Assembly (NCBI GenBank): GCA_021521415.1
Contig: JAIQDT010000001.1
Span: 5,518,001-5,582,000 of the forward strand
Direction of reading: 5' to 3'
Length of the DNA: 64,000 nt
Source of the DNA: Bidens hawaiensis
Taxonomy: Eukaryota > Streptophyta > Magnoliopsida > Asterales > Asteraceae
The notes under the pieces are model-generated. The model worked only from the letters and a program-made list of their open reading frames with translations, did no database searches and had not been told where the DNA came from. This document shows, piece by piece, positions 53,971-64,000 of the stretch (positions within the stretch are counted from its first letter, which is position 1; every line of letters starts with the position of its first letter). Made by a program: the position numbers and the translations under genes.

Positions 53971-56900
53971 ATGGCTGGAGCTGGAGACATTGTTGGAGCC
54001 GGAGGTCGCACTAGACGACGCGGCAGGCCTCGTCGTGTCCAGCAACCTTCGGTTGAGACAGCTTCTAACACCGAAGCTGAAGGAAGCGCAGCGGGAAGAA
54101 ACCCGGAAAACAATGAAGGAGTTCAACTGGATCCCGCAATTCAAGCAGCTATTTTTCAAGCTGTAGCCACTGCTGTGAAGAATATTACCCCGGGGAGGTC
54201 TGCTGGAAGCCGTGAAAGAACTGTTGAAGGGGCAGGTGGTAATGGCAGGAAAGATGATGAGAGGGAACAGGGTGATTCAAGTGAGGTGAGGTCGGTGAAA
54301 GTTGATGATAGGAAGAGGGGCCGAGGCGGTTGCAACTATAAGTCCTTCAAAGGTTTTGACCTGCCTAAGCTGACCGGTTTAGGAGACGCAATCGCCACTC
54401 TTCAGTGGATAACCGCCACGGATAAGGTTATCCGCATTAGCGAGTGCCGTCCCGATCAAGCGGTAGGTTATGCTACTCAATCATTCGAGGATGAGGCTAT
54501 GTATTGGTGGGAGAGTGTGGAGCAGAGGAAGACCCGAGAAGAGATCAAAGAGATGAAGTGGGACGATCTGAAGGAGTTGGTGATGAAGAAGTTCTGTGCT
54601 GACGCCGAGGTTGAAAGGGCGGAGATGAGGTTCCTAAACTTGAAAGCTGGGACGATGACACATCGTGAGTACACTACAGAGTTCAACCGAATGTCTAGGT
54701 TGGTACCCGATATGGTCAGCACTGAGGCTAAGAGAATCAAGTGTTATGTGAGGGGATTACCACAAAGAGTCCGCATGTTAGTCAGGACAAGTAAACCTGC
54801 TACTTTCTATTCTTCTGTCGAACTCGCAGAGATGGTCTATGCAGACCTGGCTGCGGATGATGTGGTGGTGGGAGACGAGAAGAAAGAGAAGAAATGGGTC
54901 GCTCCTGCTAAACGACCCGGTACTCAGTTATGGAACCCCAAAGATAAGAAGCAGAGAGTGTGGGAGAAGAGATCGTGTAAGACCTGCGGAAAGATGTAGG
55001 GTGGTGAGTGCAGGTGGGGTAAAGGTTCTGATGTTTGTCTCAAATGTGGAAAGGCTCACGGTGGAGAATGCCGGATGGGGTCTAATGTGTGTTATAAGTG
55101 TGGGAAGGTAGGGCATTATGCCAATGAGTGCAGTACGAAGCCAGCATGTTACAAATGTGGCAGGACAGGCCACATGGCGAGAGAGTGCACCAATGGTGAG
55201 GCTGGAGGTAGTGGGAAGAAAGATGCTGATCAAGCAAGGCCGAGAACTAGAGCCTACATGTTGACCCAAGAGCAAGCTAGACAGATTCCTGATGTTGTGA
55301 CCGGTACGTTCTTAGTAAACGGCATTTCTGCTGCCGTATTATTTGATTCTGGTGCAAATAGAAGTTTTGTAGCTACGACATTTAGTAAGCTAGCTAAAAT
55401 GAAAGGCTGCCGAGTGTCTGAAACTTTTGTAGTAGAAACCGCCAGTGACACTTCGGTTAAAATAACAAAGATGGTTAAGAACTGTAAGATAGAATTGGAA
55501 GGACATGAGTTCCCGATTACCTTGTACGTTATGACCTTGGGAGGGTTCGATGTGGTTTTGGGTATGGATTGGTTGTCTGAATTTGAGGCTCAGATAGTAT
55601 GTAAGAGTAGGATGATAAGGTTAAAGTCCTTGGATGGTAGTGCGGTGACGGTTTATGGTGACAAGGAAAGTTCTGGGCTTAATTTCATTTCGATGATAAA
55701 AGCCGAGGGTTTGCTAAGGCCAGGGTGTTGTGTCTACCTGGCGTATGTCGTCAACGCTATGGCCGAGACGAAAGAAATGGAAGGTGTTCCTATTGTGCGC
55801 GACTACCCAGAAGTATTCCCTGAGGATCTTCCGGGGTTGCCACCGGAGCGAGAGATAGAATTTCAGATAGATTTAATACCAGGAGCCCAACCTGTCGCGA
55901 AAGCGCCTTACCGTCTAGCACCGTCCTAGATGAGAGAACTGATGTCCCAACTGCAAGAACTCCTAGACAAGGGTTTTATCAGACCGAGTGTTTCTCCGTG
56001 GGGCGCACCGGTTTTGTTTGTGAAAAAGAAGGATGGAAGTATGAGAATGTGCATAGACTATCGTGAGTTGAATAAGCTTACGGTAAAGAATAGATATCCT
56101 TTGCCAAGGATTGATGATCTGTTTGACCAACTGCAAGGTTCAAGTTGGTTCTCACGAATATAACTCAGATCAGGCTACCATCACCTGAAGGTGAAAGAGG
56201 CAGACATCCCTAAGACAGCGTTCCGAATGCGGTATGGACACTACGAGTTCCTCGTAATGTCATTCGGTCTAACAAATGCTCCTGCAGCATTTATGGACAT
56301 GATGAATAGGGTGTGTCGACCGATGTTGGATAAGTCGGTTATCGTCTTCATCGATGATATATTGATTTATTCAAAGAGCGAGTCTGACCATGCTGAGCAT
56401 CTGAGAGAGGTATTGGAGACTCTGAAGAAGAAGAAGTTGTATGCCAAGTTTTCGAAGTGCGCGTTCTGGTTAAGAGTAGTGCAATTTTTAGGTCACGTGG
56501 TTAATCCGGAGGGGATTACCGTGGACCCAGCTAAGATTGAAGCGATAACAAATTGGAAGACTCCGCAGAATCCGACTGATATACGAAGCTTCCTAGTGTT
56601 AGCTGGCTACTATAGGAGATTCATCGAAGGTTTCTCCAAGATAGCCGCACCGCTGACCGGTATGACCCGAAAGTCGATAGTATTCAGTTGGGGAAAGTTT
56701 CAGGAAGAAGCCTTTGAAGAATTGAAGAAGAGACTCACGCAAGCTCCCATCCTTGCTCTACCCGATGGTGACGAGGATTTCGTTGTTTGTGCTGATGCCT
56801 CGCATCAAGGACTAGGTTGCGTGTTGATGCATTGAGGGAAGGTGATAGCATACGCGTCTAGACAGTTGAAAATCTACGAAAGTACTTATCTGACGCGTGA

Positions 56901-58611
56901 TTTGGAGTTAGCAGCTGTAGTGCATGCTCTTAAGATATGGAGGCATTATCTGTACGGTACTAAGTGCACTATCTATACAGATCATAAGAGTTTAAAGTAC
57001 TTCTTCGAGCAGAAAGAATTGAACATGAGGCAGAGAAGATGGTTAGAATTGATAAAGGATTACGACTGTGAGATTAAGTATTACCCCGGTAAAGCTAACG
57101 TGGTCGCTGATGCGCTAAGTCGTAAGAATGAGGAAGTCCTTGCAACAGTGAAGTCATACAAGTTGATCATGAACCCAAGTCTTTTTGAAGAAATCATCAA
57201 GGTACAGTCAGAGGTGTTAGTAGATGAAGGGTTAGTAAAGAAAGAAAAGATCTATGGCCAGCAAGACGAGTTGATGGAAAACACTCATGGAGTTAAGACT
57301 AGGTTCGACCGTATGTGGATCCCACGCCATGGTGATCTTAGAAGTCGAATCTTAGATGAAGCTCATAAGTCAAGGTACTCAATCCATCCTGGAGCTACAA
57401 AGATGTACCAAGACTTGAAAAGAGATTACTGGTGGCCAGGAATGAAGAATGATGTAGTGGATTATGTTAGTAAGTGCTTAACTTGCTTACAAGTCAAAGC
57501 CGAGCACCAAAAGCCTTATGGGAAGATGCAACCGCTAGAGATACCGGAGTGGAAATGGGAACACATCACCATGGATTTCATAACTAAGCTACCCCGTACA
57601 GCTAAGCAACATGATACCATCTGGGTGATTGTGGACCGTTTGACCAAAAGTGCTCACTTTCTGCCCATACGAGAGGCCATCTCGTCAGAAACGTTAGCAA
57701 GCTTGTTCATCAAAGAAGTTGTAACCAAGCATGGAGTACCGTTATCGATCGTGTCTGATAGGGATACACGGTTTACTTCGAGGTTCTGGAAGAAATTCCA
57801 TGAAGCTATGGGGACGAGGTTGAATATCGGTACGGCGTATCATCCTCAAACCGATGGACAGTCTGAAAGGACGATCCAAACCCTTGAGGATATGCTACGT
57901 GCTTGTGTTTTAGATTTTGGTGGAAGCTGGGATGATCATCTGCATCTGGCAGAGTTCTCCTATAACAACAGTTACCATTCAAGTATTGGTATGCCACCGT
58001 TTGAGATGCTTTACGGTAGACGATGTAGAACCCTGGTGTGTTGGGGTGAGATTGGTCAGAAAGAAATGGGAAGCCTAGAAGTGGTTCAAGAAACGTCTTC
58101 AAAGTTCGATCAGATCAAAGCAAGAATGAAAGCCGCTCAAGACAGACAAAAGTCTTATGCAGATAAGCGGCGACGACCAATTGAGTTTAACGTTGGTGAC
58201 TATGTGATGCTCAAGGTCTCGCCTTGGAAGGGGATTATCCGTTTTAGGAAAAGAGGAAAGTTGAGTCCGAGGTACATTGGACCATTCAAGATTGTATATC
58301 GTGTGGGTGAAGTAGCTTATAAACTGGATTTACCCAATGAGTTAGAAGGAATTCATTCAACCTTCCATGTTTCTCATCTGAGGAAGTGTCTAGCTGATGA
58401 CACGTCTCACGAGCCATTGATGGACATTGAGGTTGATGAACAATTGAACTACATCGAGCAACCGATAGAGATCGTTGATCGCAAGGAGAAGCAGCTTCGT
58501 CACAAGATTATACCTTTGGTAAAAGTGATATGGAAACACCGCAAGGGATCAGATGCTACTTGGGAAGCCGAGGATAAGATGCTCAAGTTTTACCCTAGTT
58601 TGTTTATGTAA
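53971..58611 (+). pseudogene. gag-pol of D, one frame with four in-frame stops
   Basis: All segments are in one phase from the ATG at 53971 (MAGAGDIVGAGG) to the TAA at 58609, about 1546 codons. Stops: TAG 54997, TAG 55927, TAA 56161, TGA 56833. Gag: basic N-terminus, core (LQWITATDKVIRISECRPDQ, EAMYWWESV, MKKFCADAEVERAEMRFLNL), then knuckle-like units CKTCGK-, CLKCGKAHGGEC, CYKCGKVGHYANEC and CYKCGRTGHMAREC. Protease VLFDSGANRSF. RT with [32 protein letters not shown] and [10 protein letters not shown]. RNase [17 protein letters not shown]. Integrase [32 protein letters not shown] and [12 protein letters not shown]. Chromodomain [19 protein letters not shown] near the end. The last segment, 56842-58611, is uninterrupted. 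No frameshift is present, so decay is recent. Confidence 0.93.
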
Positions 58612-58616
58612 TAGTT

Positions 58617-58654
58617 AGGTTTCGGGGACGAAACCTCTTTAAGGAGGGAAGACT
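58617..58654 (+). promoter_or_regulatory. Pre-PPT hairpin (58617-58636) and polypurine tract of D
   Basis: AGGTTTCG-GGGA-CGAAACCT is a perfect 8-bp stem with a GNRA-type loop, 18 bases before the 3' LTR. AAGGAGGGAAGACT follows as the plus-strand primer. It corresponds in position to 32290-32325 of element E. Confidence 0.75.
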
Positions 58655-60773
58655 TGTAACATCTTAAAATTTTAATGCTAAATAAAGAAAGTTATGTTTA
58701 GTGATTTCGCGTTATTAATTATTTAATATCGAGTAAGGAGCGGATCATGGGCTTAGATTAATTGATATGGGTTAAATGAGAATGGGCCTTAGGTCCATGG
58801 GATTTAAGGGATATAAATATCCCCTAAAACCCCAAACCACCATTCATTCCGCCTTATCCTCTAAACACTCCAAAAACACACACACCACACACCACACCCG
58901 CCGGCCGACCAAGGGAGAGGAACGAGCGAGATCTGAGAGAGAGAGCGATTAGTTGTGATAACAAGTTAAAAGAGATCCAAACAAGCTCAAAAAGGTATGA
59001 TTCTTGATCTTTGAAGTTTAAAGATCCAAGCTTTATAGTGTATATACGACCGGAAACGGTTGGGGAACGTAGTGGGTGATGTCGAACCATAACAAGGGTG
59101 TTAAAATCGCCAAAATGCTCGATAAAAACCAAACAGCGGCTGATCTGGGCAACTTCGCCTGCAACTGGGCAACTTCGCCTTCAAAGCGATAACTCGCCTT
59201 CAAAGCGATAACTTCGCCTTCAAAGCGATAACTTCGCCTGAGGCCAAGTTCGCCTAATTGATAACTTCGCTTACGGCCAAGTTCGCCAAACTGGTAACTT
59301 CGCCTAAAGCCAAGTTCGCCTGATGACAACTTCGCCTAAAGCCAAGTTCGCCTGATGACAACTTCGCCTAAAGCCAAGTTCGCCTGATGACAACTTCGCC
59401 TAAAGCCAAGTTCGCCTGAGGTTTAACTTCGCCTAAAGCCAAGTTCGATTAGAAAATAAATTAAAAACGATAAGTAAAAGTAAGCTAATACTAGGCTACC
59501 AGATTAGATCAGGCGAGTATTGATACCTATATTTGTTATACAGTCAGTCGTGCACAACTGAAGAAAGGGATTACGATTAACGGTGAACGTAACCGTGTTC
59601 AGGTGAGTTTCTAGCCCATTCCTTGTTATGTTTTCGGGGCTGTGTGCATACTTGATGTGTTGTTAATACATTTATCCTAAGTGATAAGTGTATGCCATAT
59701 GTGATATATGTGATACGTATGAATGATTGCTTGATGGTACGTGAACGATCTTCGGATATTGCACGTATTGTCAGGTTGTAACGCTATTAATAAGGTAAGT
59801 ATGATATGTATGCTTATGTGTATGAACGTAATAAAGTTAATAAAAGAAGGAAATGACGGTTGTATGGATGTATGGTTACGAAAAGGGTACCGAGCCCTAA
59901 TAATACTCGAGGTATGATGTATGGTTGTATGGTAACGAAGAGGGAATCGAACCCTACTAATATTCGAGAACTAGGGACCAGACCCTTATAATATCTGTGA
60001 TGTTAGAGACCAGACCCTTATAATATCTGTGATGTTAGGGAATCGAACCCTTCTAATATTCGAGAACTAGGGACCAGACCCTTATAATATCAGTGATGTT
60101 GGGGACCAGACCCTTATAATATATGTGATGTTAGGGAATCGAACCCTTCTAATATTCGAGAACTAGGGACCAGACCCTTATAATATCTGTGATGTTAGGG
60201 ACCAGACCCTTATAATATCTGTGATGTTAGGGAATCGAACCCTTCTAATATTCGAGAACTAGGGACCAGACCCTTATAATATCTGTGATGTTAGGGACCA
60301 GACCCTTATAATATCTGTGAGGTTATAGGGCGAAAGGCTCTTTAAAACGTATGATTATGTATGTAAAGAAAGTATGAAGGTAAAAATGAAAGTATAAGCA
60401 CTTAGGTGTGTATGAAAGAAAGTTAAGAGGTTAAGTATGAAATGTAAGAATGTATTGTATGATTATGTGATTAACTAGAACTCACTCAGCATAGCTGACT
60501 TTTAGTATGCACGCAGGTGAGTAGGATGAGGCAGCACGATTGAGAAGACACGTGGCACTGAATAAGAGTCTGGCATCTGAAGACTTATGATGTTTTAATT
60601 TTAATGCTTTAATGTTAAAAGACAAAGGATGTTTTGAGACAAGTTATGAATTATGTAATGTTTTATGAAAGTTTTATATTCCGCGTAAAGTTTTAACTTA
60701 ACTCTGATATTTAGAACTGTGTTTATGAGTAAATCCAACACGAAAGTAGGGCTACCGGTAACGGGGCCTTACA
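58655..60773 (+). repeat. 3' LTR of D (2119 bp)
   Basis: TGTAACATCTTAAAA...GGGGCCTTACA. The same two minisatellites as the 5' LTR (about 59148-59450 and 59885-60325), with different unit numbers, which explains the 50-bp length difference. It is followed by TCGTG and the copia integrase. Confidence 0.93.
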
Positions 60774-61478
60774 TCGTGCGAGTATTTCTGGAGACTGGTA
60801 TTGTCTGGTAGTGACAGATGATTATTCAAGATATTCATGGGTGTTATTTATGAGTTCAAAAGATCAAACACCGGTTTTGGTACAAAACCTTATTACTAAG
60901 ATCGAATCACTGTATAAACAAAAGGTGAGGAGAATCCGATGTGATAATGGTACTGAATTCAAAAACACTATATTGGATTTCTTTTGTATTCAAAAGGGAA
61001 TTCACCGAGAATATAGTGCATCTTATGTACCTCAACAAAATGGTGTTGCTGAAAGGAAAAATAGAACTCTGATTGAAGCTGCACGTAAAATGCTAGCTGA
61101 TTCAAAGCTTCCGGTTCAATTTTGGATGAGGCAGTGAATACAGCTTGTTATACGCTTAATCGGGTTCTAACAGTGAAACAACTCAAGAAAACAAGTTACG
61201 AGATCTTAAATAATAGAAAACCTAATTTAAAGTACCTGGAACCATTTGGGTGTCCATGTACAATGTTGAAGAAGGATTCGGGTAAATTTGAAGAAAAAGC
61301 TATCGAAGAGTATTTCTTGGGATATGCATCTCCAAAGAAAAGGATTTTTAATTTCACATCTGGCTGTGTTGAAGAATGGTACCATGTGGACTGTCAAAAG
61401 TACACAACCCCTCCTCAAGGGAAAGGTCCAAACTGGATGTTTGACTACGATAGTTTATTTAATTCTTTTACTCCTTAG
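60774..61478 (+). pseudogene. Integrase core of C, right of element D
   Basis: Continues PVNR with ASISGDWYCLVVTDDYSRYSWVLF, then IRCDNGTEFKNTIL and VPQQNGVAERKNRTLIEAA, which supply the D, D and E catalytic residues. A one-base shift near 61130 (PVQFW, then DEAVNTACYTLNRVL) changes frame, and a TAG at 61476-61478 ends FNSFTP. The C-terminal part has FGCPCTMLKKDSGKF and GYASPKKRIFN, typical of copia integrase ends. Confidence 0.88.
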
Positions 61479-63473
61479 ACTGAAAACATCGATGAAGATC
61501 TGGTTAGAGCATACTTTGAAGAACAATTGAATATTCCAGGTTCTTCAAGTTCTAATACAGTTGAAGCTCAACCAGATGATCCAACTGAAGACTCTCCAGT
61601 TGCTATTGATACTGTTTCTACTTCTTCTGATGATGATCAAGCTGAAGTTCAAGTTATTGATCTTGACAGTGATAATGTTTTATCTACAGAGTTGGGTGAA
61701 CATTACACTAACTTATTTGATAATGTTGTTGTTCCTGAGAATCTCACTCTTCAGATTCATGGATATCATCCACAGGAGAACATCATCGGAGAACTTGATG
61801 TGGGTGTTCGTACACGTCATCAAGTTGCTTCGTCAAGTGACAATAACATATTATGTGCTTACACTAATTTACATTCTTCGGGAATCGTGAATATTGCTAA
61901 ATTCAATTTCTTTCTATCTCAAGTTGAGCCAACTACAGCTCGTAAGGCACTTGAAGATCCTTCTTGGGTAGAAGCAATGCAAGAAGAATTACAGCAGTTT
62001 GCACGTTTGGGTGTTTGGGATTTAATAGACAAACCTGCTAGAGTTAAGAAAGCTATTCCGACTAAGTGGGTATTTAAGTGTAAGAAGGACGATCGAGGGG
62101 TGATTGTCAGAAACAAAGCACTTCTAGTGGTGCAAGGTTTTTATCAGCAAGAGGGTATTGATTACACAGAGGTATATGCTCCAGTTGCAAGATTAGAGTC
62201 GATTCGAATCTTTCTGGCTTATGCAGCTTATAAGAATATCAAGGTTTATCAAATGGATGTTAAGAGTGCTTTTCTCAATGGTGAATTACACGAGGAAGTT
62301 TTTGTCCAACAACCACCTGGTTTTGAAGGTCCTGATTATCCAGACCGTGTTTACCGTTTAAACAAGGCTCTGTATGGTCTACATCAAACCCCGAGAGCTT
62401 GGTATGGCACGCTCGCCGACCATCTGACTGATAATGGCTTCAAACGAGGAACTGTTGACTGCACTTTATTTCATAAGACTGTTGGTGATGATCTTCTTCT
62501 AGTCAAGATTTATGTTGACGACATTATTTTTGGGTCTTCAAACGAGACATTGTGTAAGGAGTTCGAGAAGTCCATGCAAACAAAGTTCGAGATGAGCTCG
62601 ATGGGAGAGATGATTTTCTTTTTAGGGTTGCAGGTTCACCAGTCTGCTCACGGAATTTTTATTCATCAGACTAAGTATGTGAATGATGTCTTGAGCCGAT
62701 TCAAGATTTCTGCCAGCAAAATCCCTTCTACTCCTCTTCCAGTGGGTCACAATTTATCACCGGATGAATTGGAGGATTCTGTTGATCCAACCCTTTATCA
62801 TGCTATGATTGGTTCTCTAATGTATTTAACGGCTTCTCGCCCTGATATTATGTTTGCTGTTTGTCTTTGTGCTAGGTATCAAGCAAGTCCACGAGTTACT
62901 CACCTAGCTGCAGTCAAGAGAATTCTTCAGTATTTGAGGGGAAATCCAGACATCGGGTTGTGGTACCCCAAGGATGATACGTTCTTTCTTACTGCATACT
63001 CCGACTTAGATTATGGAGGATGCAAGATCAACTTCAAATCAACGACTGCGGGATGTCAGTTCTTAGGAAACCGGCTTGTTTCCTGGCAGTGTAAGAAGCA
63101 GACAACGGTCTCCACTTCAACCGCTGAAACTGAATATGTTGCAGCCTCGAGTTTCTGTTCCCAGTTTTTGTGGATACAACAACATCTTCGCGACTACGGT
63201 TTGATGTTTCTTACTACTCCCATCTTGATTGATAATTCTGCTACTAGTAGTATCACCAAGATTCCCGTACAACATTCTAAAACGAAACATATCGAGATTC
63301 GATATCATTTTATACAGGATTGCTATGAAAAGAAATTAATTGATCTTGAGAAAGTACATACTGATTTTCAAAAAGCTGATCTGTTTACTAAAGGTTTTGA
63401 AAAAACGCGTTTTAAATTTTTGCTTGATTTAAACGGATTGAAGACCCTCGCTGATATCCTTAAACAAGGATGA
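61479..63473 (+). CDS. Reverse transcriptase and RNase H of C
   Basis: Open to the TGA at 63471-63473 and in phase with the upstream integrase tail after its TAG. An acidic linker (DDPTEDSPVAIDTVSTSSDD) leads to the pre-RT motif [82 protein letters not shown] and SSMGEMIFFLGLQV. RNase H: YSDLDYGGCKIN (second D of the usual YSDSD replaced by L), STAETEYVAAS, LIDNSATSSI and KTKHIEIRYHF. The end LFTKGFEKTRFKFLLDLNGL is typical. Catalytic RT residues are intact. Confidence 0.9.
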   Translation, partial: TENIDEDLVRAYFEEQLNIPGSSSSNTVEAQPDDPTEDSPVAIDTVSTSSDDDQAEVQVIDLDSDNVLSTELGEHYTNLFDNVVVPENLTLQIHGYHPQENIIGELDVGVRTRHQVASSSDNNILCAYTNLHSSGIVNIAKFNFFLSQVEPTTARKALEDPSWVEAMQEELQQFARLGVWDLIDKPARVKKAIPTKWVFKCKKDDRGVIVRNKALLVVQGFYQQEGIDYTEVYAPVARLESIRIFLAYAAYKNIKVYQMDVKSAFLNGELHEEVFVQQPPGFEGPDYPDRVYRLNKALYGLHQTPRAWYGTLADHLTDNGFKRGTVDCTLFHKTVGDDLLLVKIYVDDIIFGSSNETLCKEFEKSMQTKFEMSSMGEMIFFLGLQVHQSAHGIFIHQTKYVNDVLSRFKISASKIPSTPLPVGHNLSPDELEDSVDPTLYHAMIGSLMYLTASRPDIMFAVCLCARYQASPRVTHLAAVKRILQYLRGNPDIGLWYPKDDTFFLTAYSDLDYGGCKINFKSTTAGCQFLGNRLVSWQCKKQTTVSTSTAETEYVAASSFCSQFLWIQQHLRDYGLMFLTTPILIDNSATSSITKIPVQHSKTKHIEIRYHFIQDCYEKKLIDLEKVHTDFQKADLFTKGFEKTRFKFLLDLNGLKTLADILKQG

Positions 63474-64000
63474 CTATCTTTATTTTCTGTCGTATTTTTC
63501 TTTTAAAATTTATTTTAGTTTTAGGGGGTGAAAATCTAGAAAATACAAAAAGAGTGTGTTTTCGTTTGTATAGATAAAATCCAAAAACATTAAAAAATCT
63601 CAAAATTCAAAAATATTGTGAAGTTTATTTTGTTTATAAGAAAATTGAGAAAGACAAAAATATTGTGTTTTTTAAAGTTGTACAGAGAAAAACCAAAAAG
63701 ATTTTTGCAGACGTTTTTAGATTATTTTCTCGCTGAAAATTATGCCGGTTGTTTAAGTTTGTGAAGCATGTTTGCATGTCTTGGTCCTATGATTCACTTG
63801 TGAATTGAAGGTTAGCCATTTATTTATTAACTTAAGTTAACTGGGGCGATTAAATTTATCTTTTCTTTATTTTTTGCTCCTCAAAATTTTGAGTTTTTGA
63901 AGCAAAAAGAGAAAATGATAGTACATTGATTATCTTGACCCCAAGTTCAGCAAAAAGTAAGCTTAAAAGACTGTGTGCTTAATTGCATTGGTGCATTGGT
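63474..64000 (+). other. 3' region of C, with a structured block at 63730-63848
   Basis: AT-rich, no gene. A block starting TCGCTGAAAATTATGCCGGTT and ending AACTGGGGCG matches the two blocks of B (25521-25644, 25668-25789) in order and spacing, with hairpin GCATG-TTTG-CATGT (one G-U pair). The end of the window (GACTGTGTGCTTAA) resembles 25882-25895 of B. In B, the accessory gene follows this kind of region ~2.4 kb further on, so C may have one outside the window. Confidence 0.65.

Larger units (their letters stand above)
51499..60773 (+). mobile_element. Full-length chromodomain Ty3/gypsy retrotransposon 'D'
   Basis: 9275 bp flanked by TCGTG (51494-51498, 60774-60778). Removing it plus one duplication copy restores the C integrase frame (PVNRASISGDWY). 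LTRs of 2069 bp (51499-53567) and 2119 bp (58655-60773) differ mainly by copy number in two internal minisatellites and a handful of substitutions. The internal region has a tRNA-iMet PBS, one gag-pol frame with four stops, a pre-PPT hairpin and a polypurine tract. It is among the youngest insertions in the window. Confidence 0.95.
45868..64000 (+). mobile_element. SIRE-like copia 'C' (continues past the window), interrupted by gypsy D
   Basis: A 5' LTR, tRNA-iMet primer-binding site, long leader, gag, protease, integrase (split by D at 51499-60773), RT, RNase H and part of the 3' region. The left flank is AGTAC (45863-45867). RT with VDDIIFGSSNE and the long gag with a zinc knuckle and coiled coils fit SIRE/Maximus-type copia. 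Known defects: stops at 47836, 50173, 50850 (protease active site) and 61476, and frameshifts near 50940-51035 and 61130. The right LTR is not in the window. Confidence 0.9.

Overview
The window is nuclear DNA of a flowering plant, built almost entirely from nested transposable elements. No ordinary host gene, rRNA or tRNA gene was seen. The evidence is LTRs of 0.5 to 3 kb with TG...CA ends and 5-bp target duplications, primer-binding sites matching plant initiator-Met and Asp tRNAs, plant Ty3/gypsy lineages (Athila-type, chromodomain-bearing), SIRE-like Ty1/copia elements and a CACTA (En/Spm) DNA transposon. A repeat-rich eudicot, possibly Asteraceae, is a guess from general resemblance only.

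Layout. (1) 1-1492, 9682-13152, 35383-36592 and 37774-37871: a dead gypsy pol fragment amplified as a ~1.27-kb tandem repeat, whose copies share the same premature stops. (2) 1493-9681, minus strand: a 3'-truncated Athila-type element with gag, protease, RT, RNase H and integrase remnants, a tRNA-Asp-type PBS and its 5' LTR, inserted in that array. (3) 13153-35382: a complete chromodomain gypsy element ('E') with 3.06-kb LTRs and target duplication CTAAC, inserted in the array. It carries an extra ORF with a C-terminal membrane segment upstream of gag. (4) 22258-32067, inside E's pol gene: a SIRE-like composite flanked by AGTAC, with two identical 466-bp LTRs ('A') at the left and a different LTR ('B') at the right. 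Between them lie an RT-RNase H ORF and a two-exon accessory gene with a promoter-like region of its own. (5) 36593-37768: a near-solo LTR with target duplication GTAAG. (6) 37872-43081: a 5'-truncated, decayed SIRE-like copia ('K'). (7) 43082-45867: one end of a CACTA transposon inserted in K, with subterminal repeats and minus-strand exons of a DUF8039-like protein gene. (8) 45868 to the window end: a SIRE-like copia ('C') inserted in the CACTA element. (9) 51499-60773: a full-length chromodomain gypsy ('D', target duplication TCGTG) inserted in C's integrase.

Insertion order reads directly from the interruptions: array, then Athila and E, then the A/B composite inside E; and K, then CACTA, then C, then D. 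Most pol genes carry a few stops or frameshifts. Reading frames that look intact are the 244-codon ORF upstream of gag in E, the RT-RNase H of B, both accessory exons of B, the integrase-chromodomain part of D and the RT-RNase H of C.

Most interesting: (a) the accessory gene of B, with a TATA box and palindromic TTCGATCGAA clusters like those of both LTR types, plus an intron that keeps frame across two long ORFs; (b) an 8-bp hairpin just before the polypurine tract in both E and D, with paired base changes; (c) a composite element with unlike LTRs inside one perfect target duplication; (d) tandem amplification of an already dead pol fragment.
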